Shown piece by piece: positions 1-9,326 of a DNA stretch of 44,119 nt; the first letter of the stretch is position 1, and the number at the start of each line of letters is the position of its first letter. A model generated the notes under the pieces. That model was not told the origin of the DNA. It searched no databases and worked only from the letters and a program-made list of their open reading frames with translations. The DNA is taken from assembly GCA_017403885.1 (NCBI GenBank), contig JAFRDM010000018.1, positions 1-44,119 on the forward strand. Reading direction: 5' to 3'. The stretch is from Oscillospiraceae bacterium. Lineage in GTDB: Bacteria > Bacillota > Clostridia > Oscillospirales > Oscillospiraceae. The position numbers and the translations under genes were made by a program.

Positions 1-2262
1 GCCGAGGCCCCCGCTGCCGAGGCTCCCGCCGCCGAGGCCCCCTCTGCGAACGAGACCACCCCGCTTGTTGTCGGCTACAGCCCGTTCAACAGCAAGTTCT
101 CCCCCTTCTTCTCCGAGACCGCTTACGACCAGGACGTCCAGGCCATGACCCAGATCGGCCTGCTGACTTCCGATCGTACCGGCGCCATCATCCAGAAGGG
201 CATCGAAGGTGAGACCATCGAGTTCAACGGCACCCCGTACACCTACTACGGCCCGGCTGACCTCACGATCACCGAGAACGAAGACGGCACCGTCTACTAC
301 GACTTCACGCTCCGTAACGACCTCGTCTTCTCCGACGGTGAGCCCGTCACCATCGACGACGTCATCTTCTCGATGTACGTCCTCTGCGACCCGACCTATG
401 ACGGATCCAGCACGCTGTACGCCCAGCCGATCCTCGGCATGGACGCCTACCGCAGCGGCATGGAGTCCCTGGCCAACCTGATCATTGCTGCCGGCCGCGG
501 CGAGGGCTACGTTGAGAACGAGTTCTTCACCGAAGAGCAGTACAACGCTTTCTGGTCCGCCGCTGACGAGGCCGTCGTGGCTCTGGCCCAGGACATCACC
601 GACTACTGCTGCGAGAACTACGCCGCCTACGGCGCTGTTGACGTTGCTTCTTCCGCCGGCCTCTGGGGCTTCGCTCCCGAGGAGAACACCGTCGAGTCCT
701 TCGCCGCCGCCCTGTGGGCTGCCTACGGCGACGACGTGTTCACCATGATCGGCACCGAGAAGGCCGGCAAGGGCCTTGACGAGCTCTTCCCGACCGCCGG
801 CGACTTCACCGGCAAGGGTGTCCAGACCGGCGAGTCCGCCACCAAGATCGAAGGCATCCAGAAGATCGACGACTACAACATGCGCATCGTCATGACCAAG
901 GTCGACGCCGTCGCGATCTACCAGCTCGGCGTTGCCATCTGCCCGATGCACTACTACGGCGATGCTTCCCTGTACGACTACGACAATGACAGCTTCGGCT
1001 TCCCGAAGGGCGATCTGAGCATCGTTCGTGCCAAGACCACCCAGCCCATGGGCGCCGGCCCCTACAAGTTCGTCAAGTTTGAGAACGGCGTCGTCTACTT
1101 CGAGGCCAACGAGAGCTACTTCAAGGGCGCTCCGAAGATCAAGCACATGAACTTCCTCGAGACCACCGCCGACCAGGATAAGCTCAACGGTATCACCACC
1201 GGCACCATCGACATCGGCGATCCGTCCTTCACCAACGACAACATTGCCGCCATCATGGCCACCAACTCCAACGGCGAGCTGACCGGCGACATCATCACCA
1301 CCAACACCGTCGATAACCTCGGCTACGGCTACATCGGCCAGAACGCCATGAACGTCAACGTCAACGGCGAGCCCGCCTCCGACGCCTCCAAGGCGCTGCG
1401 CAAGGCCTTCGGCACCATCTTCTCCGTCTACCGTGACGTCGCTATCGACTCCTACTACGGCGACCGCGCCGCTGTCATCAACTACCCGATCTCCAACACC
1501 TCCTGGGCCGCTCCGCGTCCCGCTGACGACGGCTACAAGGTGGCCTTCTCCGTCGACGTTGACGGCAACGACATCTACACTGCCGACATGACCGCCGAGC
1601 AGAAGTACGAGGCCGCTCTCCAGGCCGCTCTCGGCTGGTTCGAGAAGGCCGGCTACACCGTCGAGGACGGCAAGCTGACCGCCGCCCCGAAGGGCGCCAA
1701 GCTCGAGTACACCTTCTGGATCCCGGGCGACGGCATTGGCGATCACCCCGCCTTCATGATCGTTGACGAGGCCCGCAAGGCTCTCGAGACCATCGGCATG
1801 ACCCTCGTGATCAAGGACCTCTCCAACAGCTCCGATCTGTGGGATAACCTCGACGCCATCCAGGTCGAGATGTGGGCCGCCGCTTGGGGCGCCACCGTCG
1901 ATCCCGACATGTACCAGATCTACTACTCCGACGTTGCCAACGGCCCGACCAAGGAGCCCGGCAAGAACCCGCAGGGCGGCCCTGCCCAGGGCGGCAGCAA
2001 CTACGAGTACTGCATCGCGGATCCCGAGCTTGACCAGATCATCCTCGACGCCCGCGCCTCCACCGACCAGGCCTACCGCAAGGCCATGTACAAGGCCGCT
2101 CTCGACATCGTCGTCGACTGGGCCGTCGAGACCCCGACCTATCAGCGCCAGAACGCTGTTCTCTTCTCCACCGAGCGTGTCAACATGGCTACCATGACGC
2201 CCGACATCACCACCTTCTACGGCTGGGCTTCCGAGATCGAGAACATCGAGCTCAACGGCTGA
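1..2262 (+). CDS. Peptide ABC transporter substrate-binding protein (5' partial)
   Basis: The reading frame is open from base 1, so the start and the presumed lipoprotein signal lie outside the window. The first visible residues are an Ala/Glu/Pro-rich linker (AEAP repeats), as often found between a lipidated Cys and the folded domain. The rest resembles the SBP_bac_5 family, which captures oligopeptides outside the cell and delivers them to an Opp/Dpp permease; family-like segments include FSDGEPVTIDDVIFSMYVL and the later GAGPYKFVKFENG. About 753 residues are visible, longer than the usual 500-600. Extra helical-looking sequence sits roughly at bases 430-860. Codon use is strongly biased to C-ending codons, consistent with high expression. 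The four other transporter subunits follow downstream. The substrate (peptide, or another SBP_5 ligand such as nickel or a sugar) cannot be told from sequence. Confidence 0.93.
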   Translation, partial: AEAPAAEAPAAEAPSANETTPLVVGYSPFNSKFSPFFSETAYDQDVQAMTQIGLLTSDRTGAIIQKGIEGETIEFNGTPYTYYGPADLTITENEDGTVYYDFTLRNDLVFSDGEPVTIDDVIFSMYVLCDPTYDGSSTLYAQPILGMDAYRSGMESLANLIIAAGRGEGYVENEFFTEEQYNAFWSAADEAVVALAQDITDYCCENYAAYGAVDVASSAGLWGFAPEENTVESFAAALWAAYGDDVFTMIGTEKAGKGLDELFPTAGDFTGKGVQTGESATKIEGIQKIDDYNMRIVMTKVDAVAIYQLGVAICPMHYYGDASLYDYDNDSFGFPKGDLSIVRAKTTQPMGAGPYKFVKFENGVVYFEANESYFKGAPKIKHMNFLETTADQDKLNGITTGTIDIGDPSFTNDNIAAIMATNSNGELTGDIITTNTVDNLGYGYIGQNAMNVNVNGEPASDASKALRKAFGTIFSVYRDVAIDSYYGDRAAVINYPISNTSWAAPRPADDGYKVAFSVDVDGNDIYTADMTAEQKYEAALQAALGWFEKAGYTVEDGKLTAAPKGAKLEYTFWIPGDGIGDHPAFMIVDEARKALETIGMTLVIKDLSNSSDLWDNLDAIQVEMWAAAWGATVDPDMYQIYYSDVANGPTKEPGKNPQGGPAQGGSNYEYCIADPELDQIILDARASTDQAYRKAMYKAALDIVVDWAVETPTYQRQNAVLFSTERVNMATMTPDITTFYGWASEIENIELNG

Positions 2263-2301
2263 TTCCGGTAAGGCAATCGAAAAAATCATACAGCACATAT
2301 C

Positions 2302-2335
2302 ATATCCCTGCGCCCCCTCGGGGGCGCAGGGATAT
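2302..2335 (+). terminator. Perfect 16-bp hairpin between binding-protein and permease genes
   Basis: Arms 2302-2317 and 2320-2335 are exact inverted repeats with a two-base spacer. No T-run follows, so it is a poor intrinsic terminator. A structure here is better explained as an mRNA 3'-end stabiliser or processing stop that lets the binding protein be made in excess over the permease genes; that role is inferred. Confidence 0.7.
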
Positions 2336-2479
2336 CCCCCGACCGCCGTATATCCAAGGGCGGCTTTCTCGCCTTGAAAGCCGTTTTTGGGTATGCGGCA
2401 GTACGGATATTATATGGTAAGCGCGGCGGAGGTAAATTTTTCCTCTTAAAGCTCCGCGCTGCCGAAACGAACGGAGGTC

Positions 2480-3472
2480 ATGCCTGTGCGCAAGTACATC
2501 ATCAAGCGTCTCTTTCTCTCGGTGATCATCTTCTTCTTCGTGATGCTGATCATCTACACCCTGATGCGCTGTCTGCCCACATCCTACATCGAAAACGTCG
2601 CCCGCTCCAAGGCTCAGCAGCCCGGCTCGAAGAGCTATGAGGAGTGGATGGCCCAGCTCACGGCCATGTACAACATGGACAAGGGTATCCTGGGCGGCTA
2701 CTTCTACTGGCTTCGCGACTTCTTCCGCGGCAACTTCGGCGACAGCTGGTACTACACCATCCCCGTCATCGATGAGTTCAACAAGACCGTGTGGCTCAGC
2801 TTCTGGATGGGTCTGATCACGATGTTCTTCGAGCTGATCATCGCCATCCCGCTCGGCATCATCGCGGCGACGAAGCAGTACACCAAGACCGACTATACGA
2901 TCTCGGTCCTGGCCCTGGCCTTCATCTCGCTGCCGACCTTCTTCTTCATCGCCCTGCTGAAGCTGGTCTTCTGCGTCAAGCTCGGCTGGTTCGACCTCTT
3001 CGGTCTGGTCGGACGCAATTACATGCAGCTTGACGCCGCCCACCAGTTCCTCGACAAGTGCCACCACCTGGTGCTGCCGATCGTGACGCTGATCGTCATC
3101 TCCATCGGCGGACTGATGCGTTACACGCGTACCAACATGCTCGAGGTCCTGAACGCCGACTACATCCGCACGGCGCGCGCCAAGGGTCTCGACGAGCACA
3201 AGGTCATCTACAAGCACGCCTTCCGCAACACGCTCATCCCCCTGGTCACGATCGTGGGCGGATCGCTGCCGGGCCTGTTCTCCGGCGCCCTGTTCACCGA
3301 AACGATGTTCTCCATCCCGGGCATCGGCTACGCCTCCTACCACGCGATGGTCGGCGGCGATATCCCGTTCAGCATGTTCTATCTGGCCTTCCTGGCCATC
3401 CTCACGCTGCTGGGCAACCTGATCGCGGACATCCTGTACGCCGTGGTCGATCCGCGCGTACGCATCGCATAA
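2480..3472 (+). CDS. Peptide ABC transporter permease, DppB/OppB type
   Basis: This is the first of two transmembrane subunits of the peptide importer. It has 330 residues, the normal length for the family. The N-terminus (PVRKYIIKRLFLSVIIFFFV) is the typical first helix, and later helices surround the cytoplasmic EAA loop (RAKGLDEHKVIYKHAFRNTL, near residues 233-252) that docks on the ATPases. The ATG is preceded by ACGGAGGTC. The next gene starts 16 bases after the stop, so the two are co-transcribed. The binding-protein gene lies upstream, beyond a strong hairpin. Family assignment is firm; substrate is unknown. Confidence 0.93.
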   Translation: MPVRKYIIKRLFLSVIIFFFVMLIIYTLMRCLPTSYIENVARSKAQQPGSKSYEEWMAQLTAMYNMDKGILGGYFYWLRDFFRGNFGDSWYYTIPVIDEFNKTVWLSFWMGLITMFFELIIAIPLGIIAATKQYTKTDYTISVLALAFISLPTFFFIALLKLVFCVKLGWFDLFGLVGRNYMQLDAAHQFLDKCHHLVLPIVTLIVISIGGLMRYTRTNMLEVLNADYIRTARAKGLDEHKVIYKHAFRNTLIPLVTIVGGSLPGLFSGALFTETMFSIPGIGYASYHAMVGGDIPFSMFYLAFLAILTLLGNLIADILYAVVDPRVRIA

Positions 3473-3488
3473 GAAAGGAGGAGCGAAA

Positions 3489-5051
3489 ATGAACGAAGAT
3501 CTCGAAAAGAAAGAAGTTCCCGCTGCCTCCGAAGAAGAGCAGTATTCCCTCAACGACGACCGCCGCGTCAAGGTCCTGTCGCCGGGCGCCATGGTCGCCA
3601 AGCGCTTTTTCCGCAACCGCATCGCGGTCGTGGGTCTGTGCATCCTGGCCTTCATGTTCATCTTTTCCTTCATCGGCGGCATCATCAGCCCCTACAAGGA
3701 AAACCAGCAGTTCTACCGCATCGACATCCAGAACAAGGAATACGCCGGAGCCGTCAAAAACACGGAGTTCCGTTACGCCGCCGCGCCGGATCAGAAGTTC
3801 GACTCCATCATCCAGGCGCAGGTCGTCCTGGCCACAACGAAAAAGCAGGACACCGTCACCTACCGTGACGTGACCTACGGCGTGATCGAGGAGGGCAAGG
3901 ACTTCTACCGCGTGACCCTGGCCGACACCGACACGACCATCGGTCTTGCGTACAAGGACATCGTGACCCCGAGCGTCGAGGGCACGAATTTCTCCTTCGA
4001 TTTCATCTTCAACGCCCTGAAGGCCTACACCAACGACGGCACAAGCTTCACGGCGGACGGAAAGAACTATGTGATCGACGAAGACGGCGGCGTTTTCTCC
4101 TCCGACGGCGATGAGCTCGCCTTCATCAGCCGCTACGTCATCCAGACCATCGTGCCCGGACAGTTCCTCTCCCGCGCCTTCCAGGAGGAGCTGGCGGCCG
4201 AGCTCGAGGCCGGCGCCGACAGCTTTGTCTTCACCGACGTCGACGGCGTGGAGTCCGAGTACATCATCGACTACAAGCCCGACGTGAAGAACTGGAAGAT
4301 CCGCCGGGCCACCGAGACGCGCGTGTACGACACCTACGGCCAGCCGAGCCGCGAGCATCCCCTCGGCACCGACCGCAACGGCATGGACATGCTGACGCGT
4401 CTGATGTACGGCGGCCGCGTGAGCCTGATCATCGGCTTCATCGTCGAGCTGATTGCCACCTTCCTCGGCATCATCATGGGCGGCCTCGCCGGCTACTTCG
4501 GCAAGTGGGTCGACAACCTGATCATGCGTATCGTCGATATCTTCTACTGCATCCCCTCGATGCCGGTCATCATCATCATCGGCGCGGCCATGGACGCCAT
4601 GAACATGGACCCGAAGCTGCGCATGGTCTACCTGATGCTGATCCTCGGCTTCCTGGGCTGGCCCGGCATGGCGCGTCTGATCCGCGGCCAGATCCTCTCG
4701 CTGCGCGAGCAGGAATTCATGACCGCCACCGAAGCCGGCGGCATCAGCGTCTCGCGCCGTATCTTCAAGCACCTTGTGCCGAACGTCATCCCGCAGATCA
4801 TCGTCTCCGTCACGATGGGCATCGGCGGTACGATCATCACCGAGGCCTCGCTGAGCTTCCTCGGCCTCGGCGTCAAGTACCCCTTCGCCTCCTGGGGCAA
4901 CATCATCAACGACGTCAACAACACCTTCGTCCTTCAGCACTACTGGTTCATCTGGATCCCGGCCGGCGCCCTGCTGCTGCTGACGGTCCTGGCCTGGAAC
5001 CTGGTGGGCGACGGTCTGCGCGACGCCTTTGACCCGAAAATGAAGCGTTAA
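3489..5051 (+). CDS. Peptide ABC transporter permease, DppC/OppC type, with large extracytoplasmic insert
   Basis: This is the second membrane subunit of the peptide importer. The core is OppC/DppC-like: a first helix at about residues 44-66, the family motif HPLGTDRNGMDML at about 290-302, and an EAA loop (EAGGISVSRRIFKHLVPN) at about 415-432. The protein has 520 residues where about 300 is usual. The extra 200 or so residues lie between the first helix and the HPLGTD motif, on the outer face of the membrane, and are polar and rich in Asp, Thr and Tyr. This segment may form a separate domain that contacts the binding protein; that is inference. AAAGGAGGAG precedes the ATG, and the ATPase gene follows 12 bases after the stop. 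Confidence 0.92.
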   Translation: MNEDLEKKEVPAASEEEQYSLNDDRRVKVLSPGAMVAKRFFRNRIAVVGLCILAFMFIFSFIGGIISPYKENQQFYRIDIQNKEYAGAVKNTEFRYAAAPDQKFDSIIQAQVVLATTKKQDTVTYRDVTYGVIEEGKDFYRVTLADTDTTIGLAYKDIVTPSVEGTNFSFDFIFNALKAYTNDGTSFTADGKNYVIDEDGGVFSSDGDELAFISRYVIQTIVPGQFLSRAFQEELAAELEAGADSFVFTDVDGVESEYIIDYKPDVKNWKIRRATETRVYDTYGQPSREHPLGTDRNGMDMLTRLMYGGRVSLIIGFIVELIATFLGIIMGGLAGYFGKWVDNLIMRIVDIFYCIPSMPVIIIIGAAMDAMNMDPKLRMVYLMLILGFLGWPGMARLIRGQILSLREQEFMTATEAGGISVSRRIFKHLVPNVIPQIIVSVTMGIGGTIITEASLSFLGLGVKYPFASWGNIINDVNNTFVLQHYWFIWIPAGALLLLTVLAWNLVGDGLRDAFDPKMKR

Positions 5052-5063
5052 GGAGGAGAGGAT

Positions 5064-6215
5064 ATGGCAAAGAAGAGCGAAGGCTATCTCTCCGCCCGTG
5101 AAGCGCGGCGCATTTCGAGAGAGAACCGTAAGATCACGAACGCCTACGAAAAGGCGCGCAAACGCAAAAACGTTCCGGAGAGCGAGTATCTCACGCAGAT
5201 GCACGATCCGAACAACTCCGTGGAGTTCGACAACCTCCACACCTACTTCTTCACCGATGCCGGCACGGTCAAAGCCGTCGACGGCGTGAGCTATGACGTG
5301 CCCATCGGCAAGACCGTGGGCGTCGTGGGCGAGTCGGGCTGCGGCAAGTCCGTCACCTCCCTCTCGCTCATGCAGCTGCTCCAGCGCCCGCAGGGTCAGG
5401 TCGTCGAGGGCGAGATCCGTCTGAACATGGGCAACGGCAAGGCCTACGACGTGACCAAGGCGCCCAACGAGGTGCTGCAGCGCCTGAGGGGCAACTACGT
5501 GTCCATGATCTTTCAGGAGCCCATGACTGCGCTCAACCCCGTCTTCCGCATCGGCGATCAGATCAACGAGGTCATCGAGCTGCACGACGGCGAGGGCAAG
5601 AGCGAGGCGGATATCAAGGCCCGCACGATCGAGCTGCTGGAAATGGTCGGCATCGCGAACTCCGAGGGCGTCTACAAGATGTTCCCGCACGAGCTCTCCG
5701 GCGGCATGCGCCAGCGCGTCGTCATCGCGATGGCTTTGGCCTGCAACCCCCGCATCATCATCGCCGACGAGCCGACCACGGCTCTGGACGTAACGATCCA
5801 GGCCCAGATCCTGGACCTGCTGCGCAACCTTAAGGACAAGATCAACTCCTCGATCATGTTCATCACCCACGACCTCGGCGTTATCGCCGAGATGGCGGAC
5901 TACGTGGTGGTCATGTACGCGGGCCGCATCGTCGAAAAGGGCACGGCGGAGGATATCTTCTATCACCCGGCCCACCCCTACACCATCGGCCTGATGGAGT
6001 CCAAGCCCGTCGTCGGCAAGAAGATCGACAAGCTCTATTCCATCCCCGGCAAGGTGCCCAACCCGATCAACATGCCCGACTACTGCTACTTCAAGGACCG
6101 CTGCGAGAAGTGCGTCGAGCGCTGCAGCGGCGCGTACCCCGAGATGATCAGTCTCAGCGAGACGCACAAGGTCAGCTGCTATCGCTACTATGACAAGAAG
6201 GAGGATGCGAAATGA
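5064..6215 (+). CDS. Peptide ABC transporter ATP-binding protein, DppD/OppD type
   Basis: This ATPase of 383 residues powers the importer as one half of a heterodimer with the next gene. Visible motifs are Walker A GESGCGKS (about 89-96), Q-loop FQEPMTALNPV, signature LSGGMRQR, Walker B IIIADEPT and switch His in FITHDL. The C-terminus has the oligopeptide/dipeptide extension with four clustered Cys (CYFKDRCEKCVERCSG). In some DppD proteins such Cys bind a 4Fe-4S cluster, so this one may too. A basic N-terminal extension of about 50 residues is longer than usual. AAGGAGGAGAGG precedes the ATG. The stop overlaps the next start by four bases (ATGA), indicating translational coupling. Confidence 0.94.
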   Translation: MAKKSEGYLSAREARRISRENRKITNAYEKARKRKNVPESEYLTQMHDPNNSVEFDNLHTYFFTDAGTVKAVDGVSYDVPIGKTVGVVGESGCGKSVTSLSLMQLLQRPQGQVVEGEIRLNMGNGKAYDVTKAPNEVLQRLRGNYVSMIFQEPMTALNPVFRIGDQINEVIELHDGEGKSEADIKARTIELLEMVGIANSEGVYKMFPHELSGGMRQRVVIAMALACNPRIIIADEPTTALDVTIQAQILDLLRNLKDKINSSIMFITHDLGVIAEMADYVVVMYAGRIVEKGTAEDIFYHPAHPYTIGLMESKPVVGKKIDKLYSIPGKVPNPINMPDYCYFKDRCEKCVERCSGAYPEMISLSETHKVSCYRYYDKKEDAK

Positions 6216-7249
6216 GCGAGCAAAAGAAATCCTCCCTGGTGATCGAGAACAATTTTACGCCCGTTGAGTATGACCCGCAGTACATCCTGATGGTCAACGC
6301 GCTCAAGAAATACTTCCCGATCAAGGACGGCCTGATCGCCCATACCGTCGGCTACGTCAAGGCCGTCGACGGCGTCACCTTCAATCTCAAGCGCGGCACC
6401 ACGATGGGCCTCGTCGGCGAGTCCGGCTGCGGCAAGACCACGACCGGCCGTACGATCCTCCGTCTCGCGGGGGAGAAATCCGGCGGCCAGGTGCTCTTCA
6501 ACGGCCAGGAGGTCTACGACCTTACGCCCAAGGAGATGCGCGCGATGCGCCCGAAGATGCAGATCATCTTCCAGGACCCCTTCTCCAGCCTCTCCCCGCG
6601 TCTGCCCGTCGGCGAGATCATCGGCGAGGCCGTGCGCGAACACAAGCTCGTCCCCGCCAACGAGTTTGACGACTATATCGACAACATCATGGACAAGTGC
6701 GGCCTGCAGCCCTTCCATAAGGACCGTTATCCGCACGAGTTCTCCGGCGGCCAGCGCCAGCGTATCTGCATCGCGCGCGCCCTCGCGCTCAATCCGGAGT
6801 TCGTCGTCTGCGACGAGCCGGTCTCCGCGCTGGACGTGTCGATCCAGGCGCAGATCATCAACCTGCTGCGCGACCTGCAGGAGCAGTTCAAGCTGACCTA
6901 TCTCTTTATCTCCCACGATCTCTCCGTCGTCGAGCACATTTCCGACTCGGTCGGCGTCATGTATCTGGGCGATCTGGTGGAGTACGGCTCGACGGAGGAT
7001 ATCTTCTCCAACCCGCTGCACCCCTACACCGAGGCGCTGTTCTCGGCGATCCCCGTCCCGGATCCGAACGCGAAGATGAACCGCATCGTGCTCGAGGGCA
7101 GCATCCCCAGCCCGGCCAATCCGCCCGCCGGCTGCAAGTTCCACACCCGCTGCGCCCGCTGCACGGAGCGCTGCAAGCACGAGGTGCCCAAGCAGGTCGA
7201 GGTCGAGCCCGGCCACTTCGTGGTCTGCCACCTCTACGATAAGGAATGA
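6212..7249 (+). CDS. Peptide ABC transporter ATP-binding protein, DppF/OppF type
   Basis: This is the second ATPase of the importer, 345 residues. It shows Walker [11 protein letters not shown] (about 69-78), Q-loop [11 protein letters not shown], signature FSGGQRQR, Walker [14 protein letters not shown] and switch His in FISHDLSVV. The C-terminal part carries the oligo_HPY extension and a Cys cluster ([17 protein letters not shown]), again a possible Fe-S site as in related DppD/DppF proteins. Both ends overlap neighbouring genes by four bases (ATGA), so it is translated in series with the other ATPase and with the small membrane protein that follows. Subunit identity is firm; substrate is not. 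Confidence 0.94.
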   Translation: MSEQKKSSLVIENNFTPVEYDPQYILMVNALKKYFPIKDGLIAHTVGYVKAVDGVTFNLKRGTTMGLVGESGCGKTTTGRTILRLAGEKSGGQVLFNGQEVYDLTPKEMRAMRPKMQIIFQDPFSSLSPRLPVGEIIGEAVREHKLVPANEFDDYIDNIMDKCGLQPFHKDRYPHEFSGGQRQRICIARALALNPEFVVCDEPVSALDVSIQAQIINLLRDLQEQFKLTYLFISHDLSVVEHISDSVGVMYLGDLVEYGSTEDIFSNPLHPYTEALFSAIPVPDPNAKMNRIVLEGSIPSPANPPAGCKFHTRCARCTERCKHEVPKQVEVEPGHFVVCHLYDKE

Positions 7250-7533
7250 GCGAGCGCAAGCGCGAGGAGCTCGAGGACGACGGCCGGACCATAGCCGATA
7301 TGAGCGGCGTGACGCGCCGCAACCTCTTCGGCTTCGATCCGAACGCGCTCCGTTCCGCAGCCGGCATGGAGAGAAACCGCCAAAGCGGTCCCGTCAGCCC
7401 CGCGGAGGGCGACGGTCTCTCCCGCAAAGAGCGGATCTGGGCGATCATGGGCGCCATGAAGGCGATTCTGCTCGTCGGCCTCTGCTTTGCAGTCGGCATG
7501 GCGCTGGTCATCCTTGCATTCCAGTATCTTTGA
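7246..7533 (+). CDS. Small single-helix membrane protein coupled to the peptide transporter
   Basis: I do not recognise a family. The 95-residue product has a charged, mostly polar N-terminal part (about 1-66) and one C-terminal hydrophobic helix (about 67-94, IMGAMKAILLVGLCFAVGMA), so a tail-anchored topology with a cytoplasmic domain is likely. The ATG overlaps the stop of the OppF-like gene (ATGA), and a strong terminator follows immediately. It is therefore the last gene of the transporter operon and is made in step with the ATPase. A role as accessory or regulator of the transporter is inferred from position only. Confidence 0.75.
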   Translation: MSERKREELEDDGRTIADMSGVTRRNLFGFDPNALRSAAGMERNRQSGPVSPAEGDGLSRKERIWAIMGAMKAILLVGLCFAVGMALVILAFQYL

Positions 7534-7539
7534 TCTTTT

Positions 7540-7580
7540 AACGAAAAACGGGTCTGCCGGCGGCAGACCCGTTTTTCGTT
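7540..7580 (+). terminator. Intrinsic terminator of the peptide transporter operon
   Basis: A 19-bp perfect stem (7540-7558 with 7562-7580) around a three-base loop. The right arm ends in a T-rich tract. It starts 7 bases after the last stop codon and is AT-rich at both feet, so it may act in both directions. Confidence 0.9.
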
Positions 7581-7607
7581 TACATCTTTTTCAAATCGTG
7601 ATACAAT
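7579..7607 (+). promoter_or_regulatory. Sigma-A-type promoter for the alpha-glucosidase gene
   Basis: TTTACA (7579-7584), a 17-base spacer and TACAAT (7602-7607), with TG at 7599-7600 giving an extended -10. It sits directly after the terminator and about 37 bases before the alpha-glucosidase start. Confidence 0.7.
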
Positions 7608-7643
7608 ACTTTTACATTCATCGTTCGGAAGAAGGGATCGAAC

Positions 7644-9326
7644 ATGGCGAAGAGCGATTGGTACAAAAATATGTCCGTCTATCAGATCTGGCCGCGCAGC
7701 TTCTGCGACGGGAACGGCGACGGCATCGGCGATCTGTGGGGCGTGCTGGGAAAGCTCGACTATATCAAGTCGCTGAACGTCGACGCGATCTGGTTCTCGC
7801 CGCTGTTTCCCTCGCCCAACGCCGACTACGGCTACGACATCTCGGATTACATGGACATCCATCCCGACTACGGCGACCTGCAGGTCTTCCGGCAGGTACT
7901 CGACGGCGCGCATGCGCGGGGGATGAAGGTGTTCATGGATCTTGTTGTCAACCACACCTCGGACGAACACCGCTGGTTCATCGAGGGGCGGAAGGACAGG
8001 AACAGCCCCTATCACGACTATTACTTCTGGCGCAAGGGCAAGCGGGCGAAAAACGGCCGCCGCCTGCCGCCCAACAACTGGACGAGTGTCTTTGAGGGCG
8101 GCGCCTGGGAGTACGACGCCTCTCTCGACGAGTACTATCTGCACGTTTTCGCCAAAAAGCAGCCGGATCTGAACATGGCAAATCCGCGCGTACGCGAGGA
8201 GGTCAAAAACATTCTGCGCTTCTGGCTGGATATGGGCGTGGACGGCTTCCGCGAGGACGTCATCACCTTCATCGCCAAGGACGAGGGCCTTCCGAGCTCC
8301 TATCCGCCGCTGCCCGTCGCCAACGGCATCAACCGCTATGCCAACCGGCCCAAGGCGCACGAGTATCTGATGGAATTCAAACGCGACGTGCTGGACCACT
8401 ACGACTGCTTTACCGTCGGCGAGAGCCCGATGACCACCGCGGATGTCGCGCTCAAATACATCGCCGAGGATGGGGACAAGGTGCTTGACGAGATGATCGG
8501 CTTCTCGCATATGGAGGCCGACTGCTTCATGCTCGACATGCTCCAGCTGCCCTTCAACCTCGTGAAAATGAAGCGCGCTTTCTCCGAATGGCAGAAAAAG
8601 CTGCAGGGCAGGGCCTGGAACGCGCTCTACATAGAGAACCACGACCATCCGCGCATCATCAGCCGCTACGGCAGTGAGGAATACCGCACCGAGAGCGGCA
8701 AGATGCTCGCGGCCATGTATATTCTCCAGCAGGGCACGCCCTTTATCTATCAGGGCCAGGAAATCGGCATGCTGAACATCAATCTGCCGGAGCTCAGCAT
8801 GTATAAAGATGTGATGGCCGAAAACAATATCGACATCGCCACGCGTTTCATGCCGCGTTCGACGGCGATGAAGCTCCTCGCACGCTCCAGCCGCGACAAC
8901 GCCCGCACGCCGTTCCAGTGGACGGACGGCCCAAATGCCGGATTTACAAGCGGGACGCCCTGGTTCTTCGTCAACGAGAACTATCACGAGATCAACGCCG
9001 CCAGTCAGGAGGACGACCCGAACTCGCTGCTGAACTTCTACCGCGCGATTCTGAAGTTCAGGAAGGAGACGCCCGTCGCTGTCTGGGGGGATTACAAAGA
9101 GTATTTCCCTAAGGACAAGAACTTCTATGTTTACGAACGGAGCTACGAGGGAAAGAGACTGCTCGTTATCTGCTCCTTTACCAAGAAAGCGCTTCGTTTC
9201 GATGCGCCGGAGGGCTTTGAGCTGGATTCCAGAATGCTGGTGTTCAGCAATTACGAGTACAATTTCGTCATTATGAACGGCTTTACCTCGCGGCCGTATG
9301 AAATGAGAGTGTATTACTTTGAGTGA
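7644..9326 (+). CDS. GH13 alpha-glucosidase (oligo-1,6-glucosidase-like)
   Basis: This cytoplasmic glycoside hydrolase of 560 residues should release glucose from short alpha-glucosides. The GH13 regions are clear: DLVVNHTSD (about 99-107), GVDGFREDVI with nucleophile D205, TVGESP with acid/base E260, and ENHDHPR with D334. Val206 after the nucleophile is the residue seen in alpha-1,6-specific isomaltases, where maltases usually have Thr, so isomaltose-type substrates are likely. Trehalose-6-phosphate hydrolase is a close alternative. No signal peptide is present. GGAAGAAGGG lies upstream of the ATG, and the gene has its own promoter. It overlaps ispE by eight bases, although the two functions are unrelated. 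Confidence 0.92.
   Translation: MAKSDWYKNMSVYQIWPRSFCDGNGDGIGDLWGVLGKLDYIKSLNVDAIWFSPLFPSPNADYGYDISDYMDIHPDYGDLQVFRQVLDGAHARGMKVFMDLVVNHTSDEHRWFIEGRKDRNSPYHDYYFWRKGKRAKNGRRLPPNNWTSVFEGGAWEYDASLDEYYLHVFAKKQPDLNMANPRVREEVKNILRFWLDMGVDGFREDVITFIAKDEGLPSSYPPLPVANGINRYANRPKAHEYLMEFKRDVLDHYDCFTVGESPMTTADVALKYIAEDGDKVLDEMIGFSHMEADCFMLDMLQLPFNLVKMKRAFSEWQKKLQGRAWNALYIENHDHPRIISRYGSEEYRTESGKMLAAMYILQQGTPFIYQGQEIGMLNINLPELSMYKDVMAENNIDIATRFMPRSTAMKLLARSSRDNARTPFQWTDGPNAGFTSGTPWFFVNENYHEINAASQEDDPNSLLNFYRAILKFRKETPVAVWGDYKEYFPKDKNFYVYERSYEGKRLLVICSFTKKALRFDAPEGFELDSRMLVFSNYEYNFVIMNGFTSRPYEMRVYYFE

Noticed and set aside
2300..8987. Very long minus-strand open frames opposite the transporter and alpha-glucosidase genes
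   Set aside because: They are antisense shadows of GC-biased codons, rich in His, Asp, Val and Arg with no domain, while the plus-strand proteins match known families over their full length.
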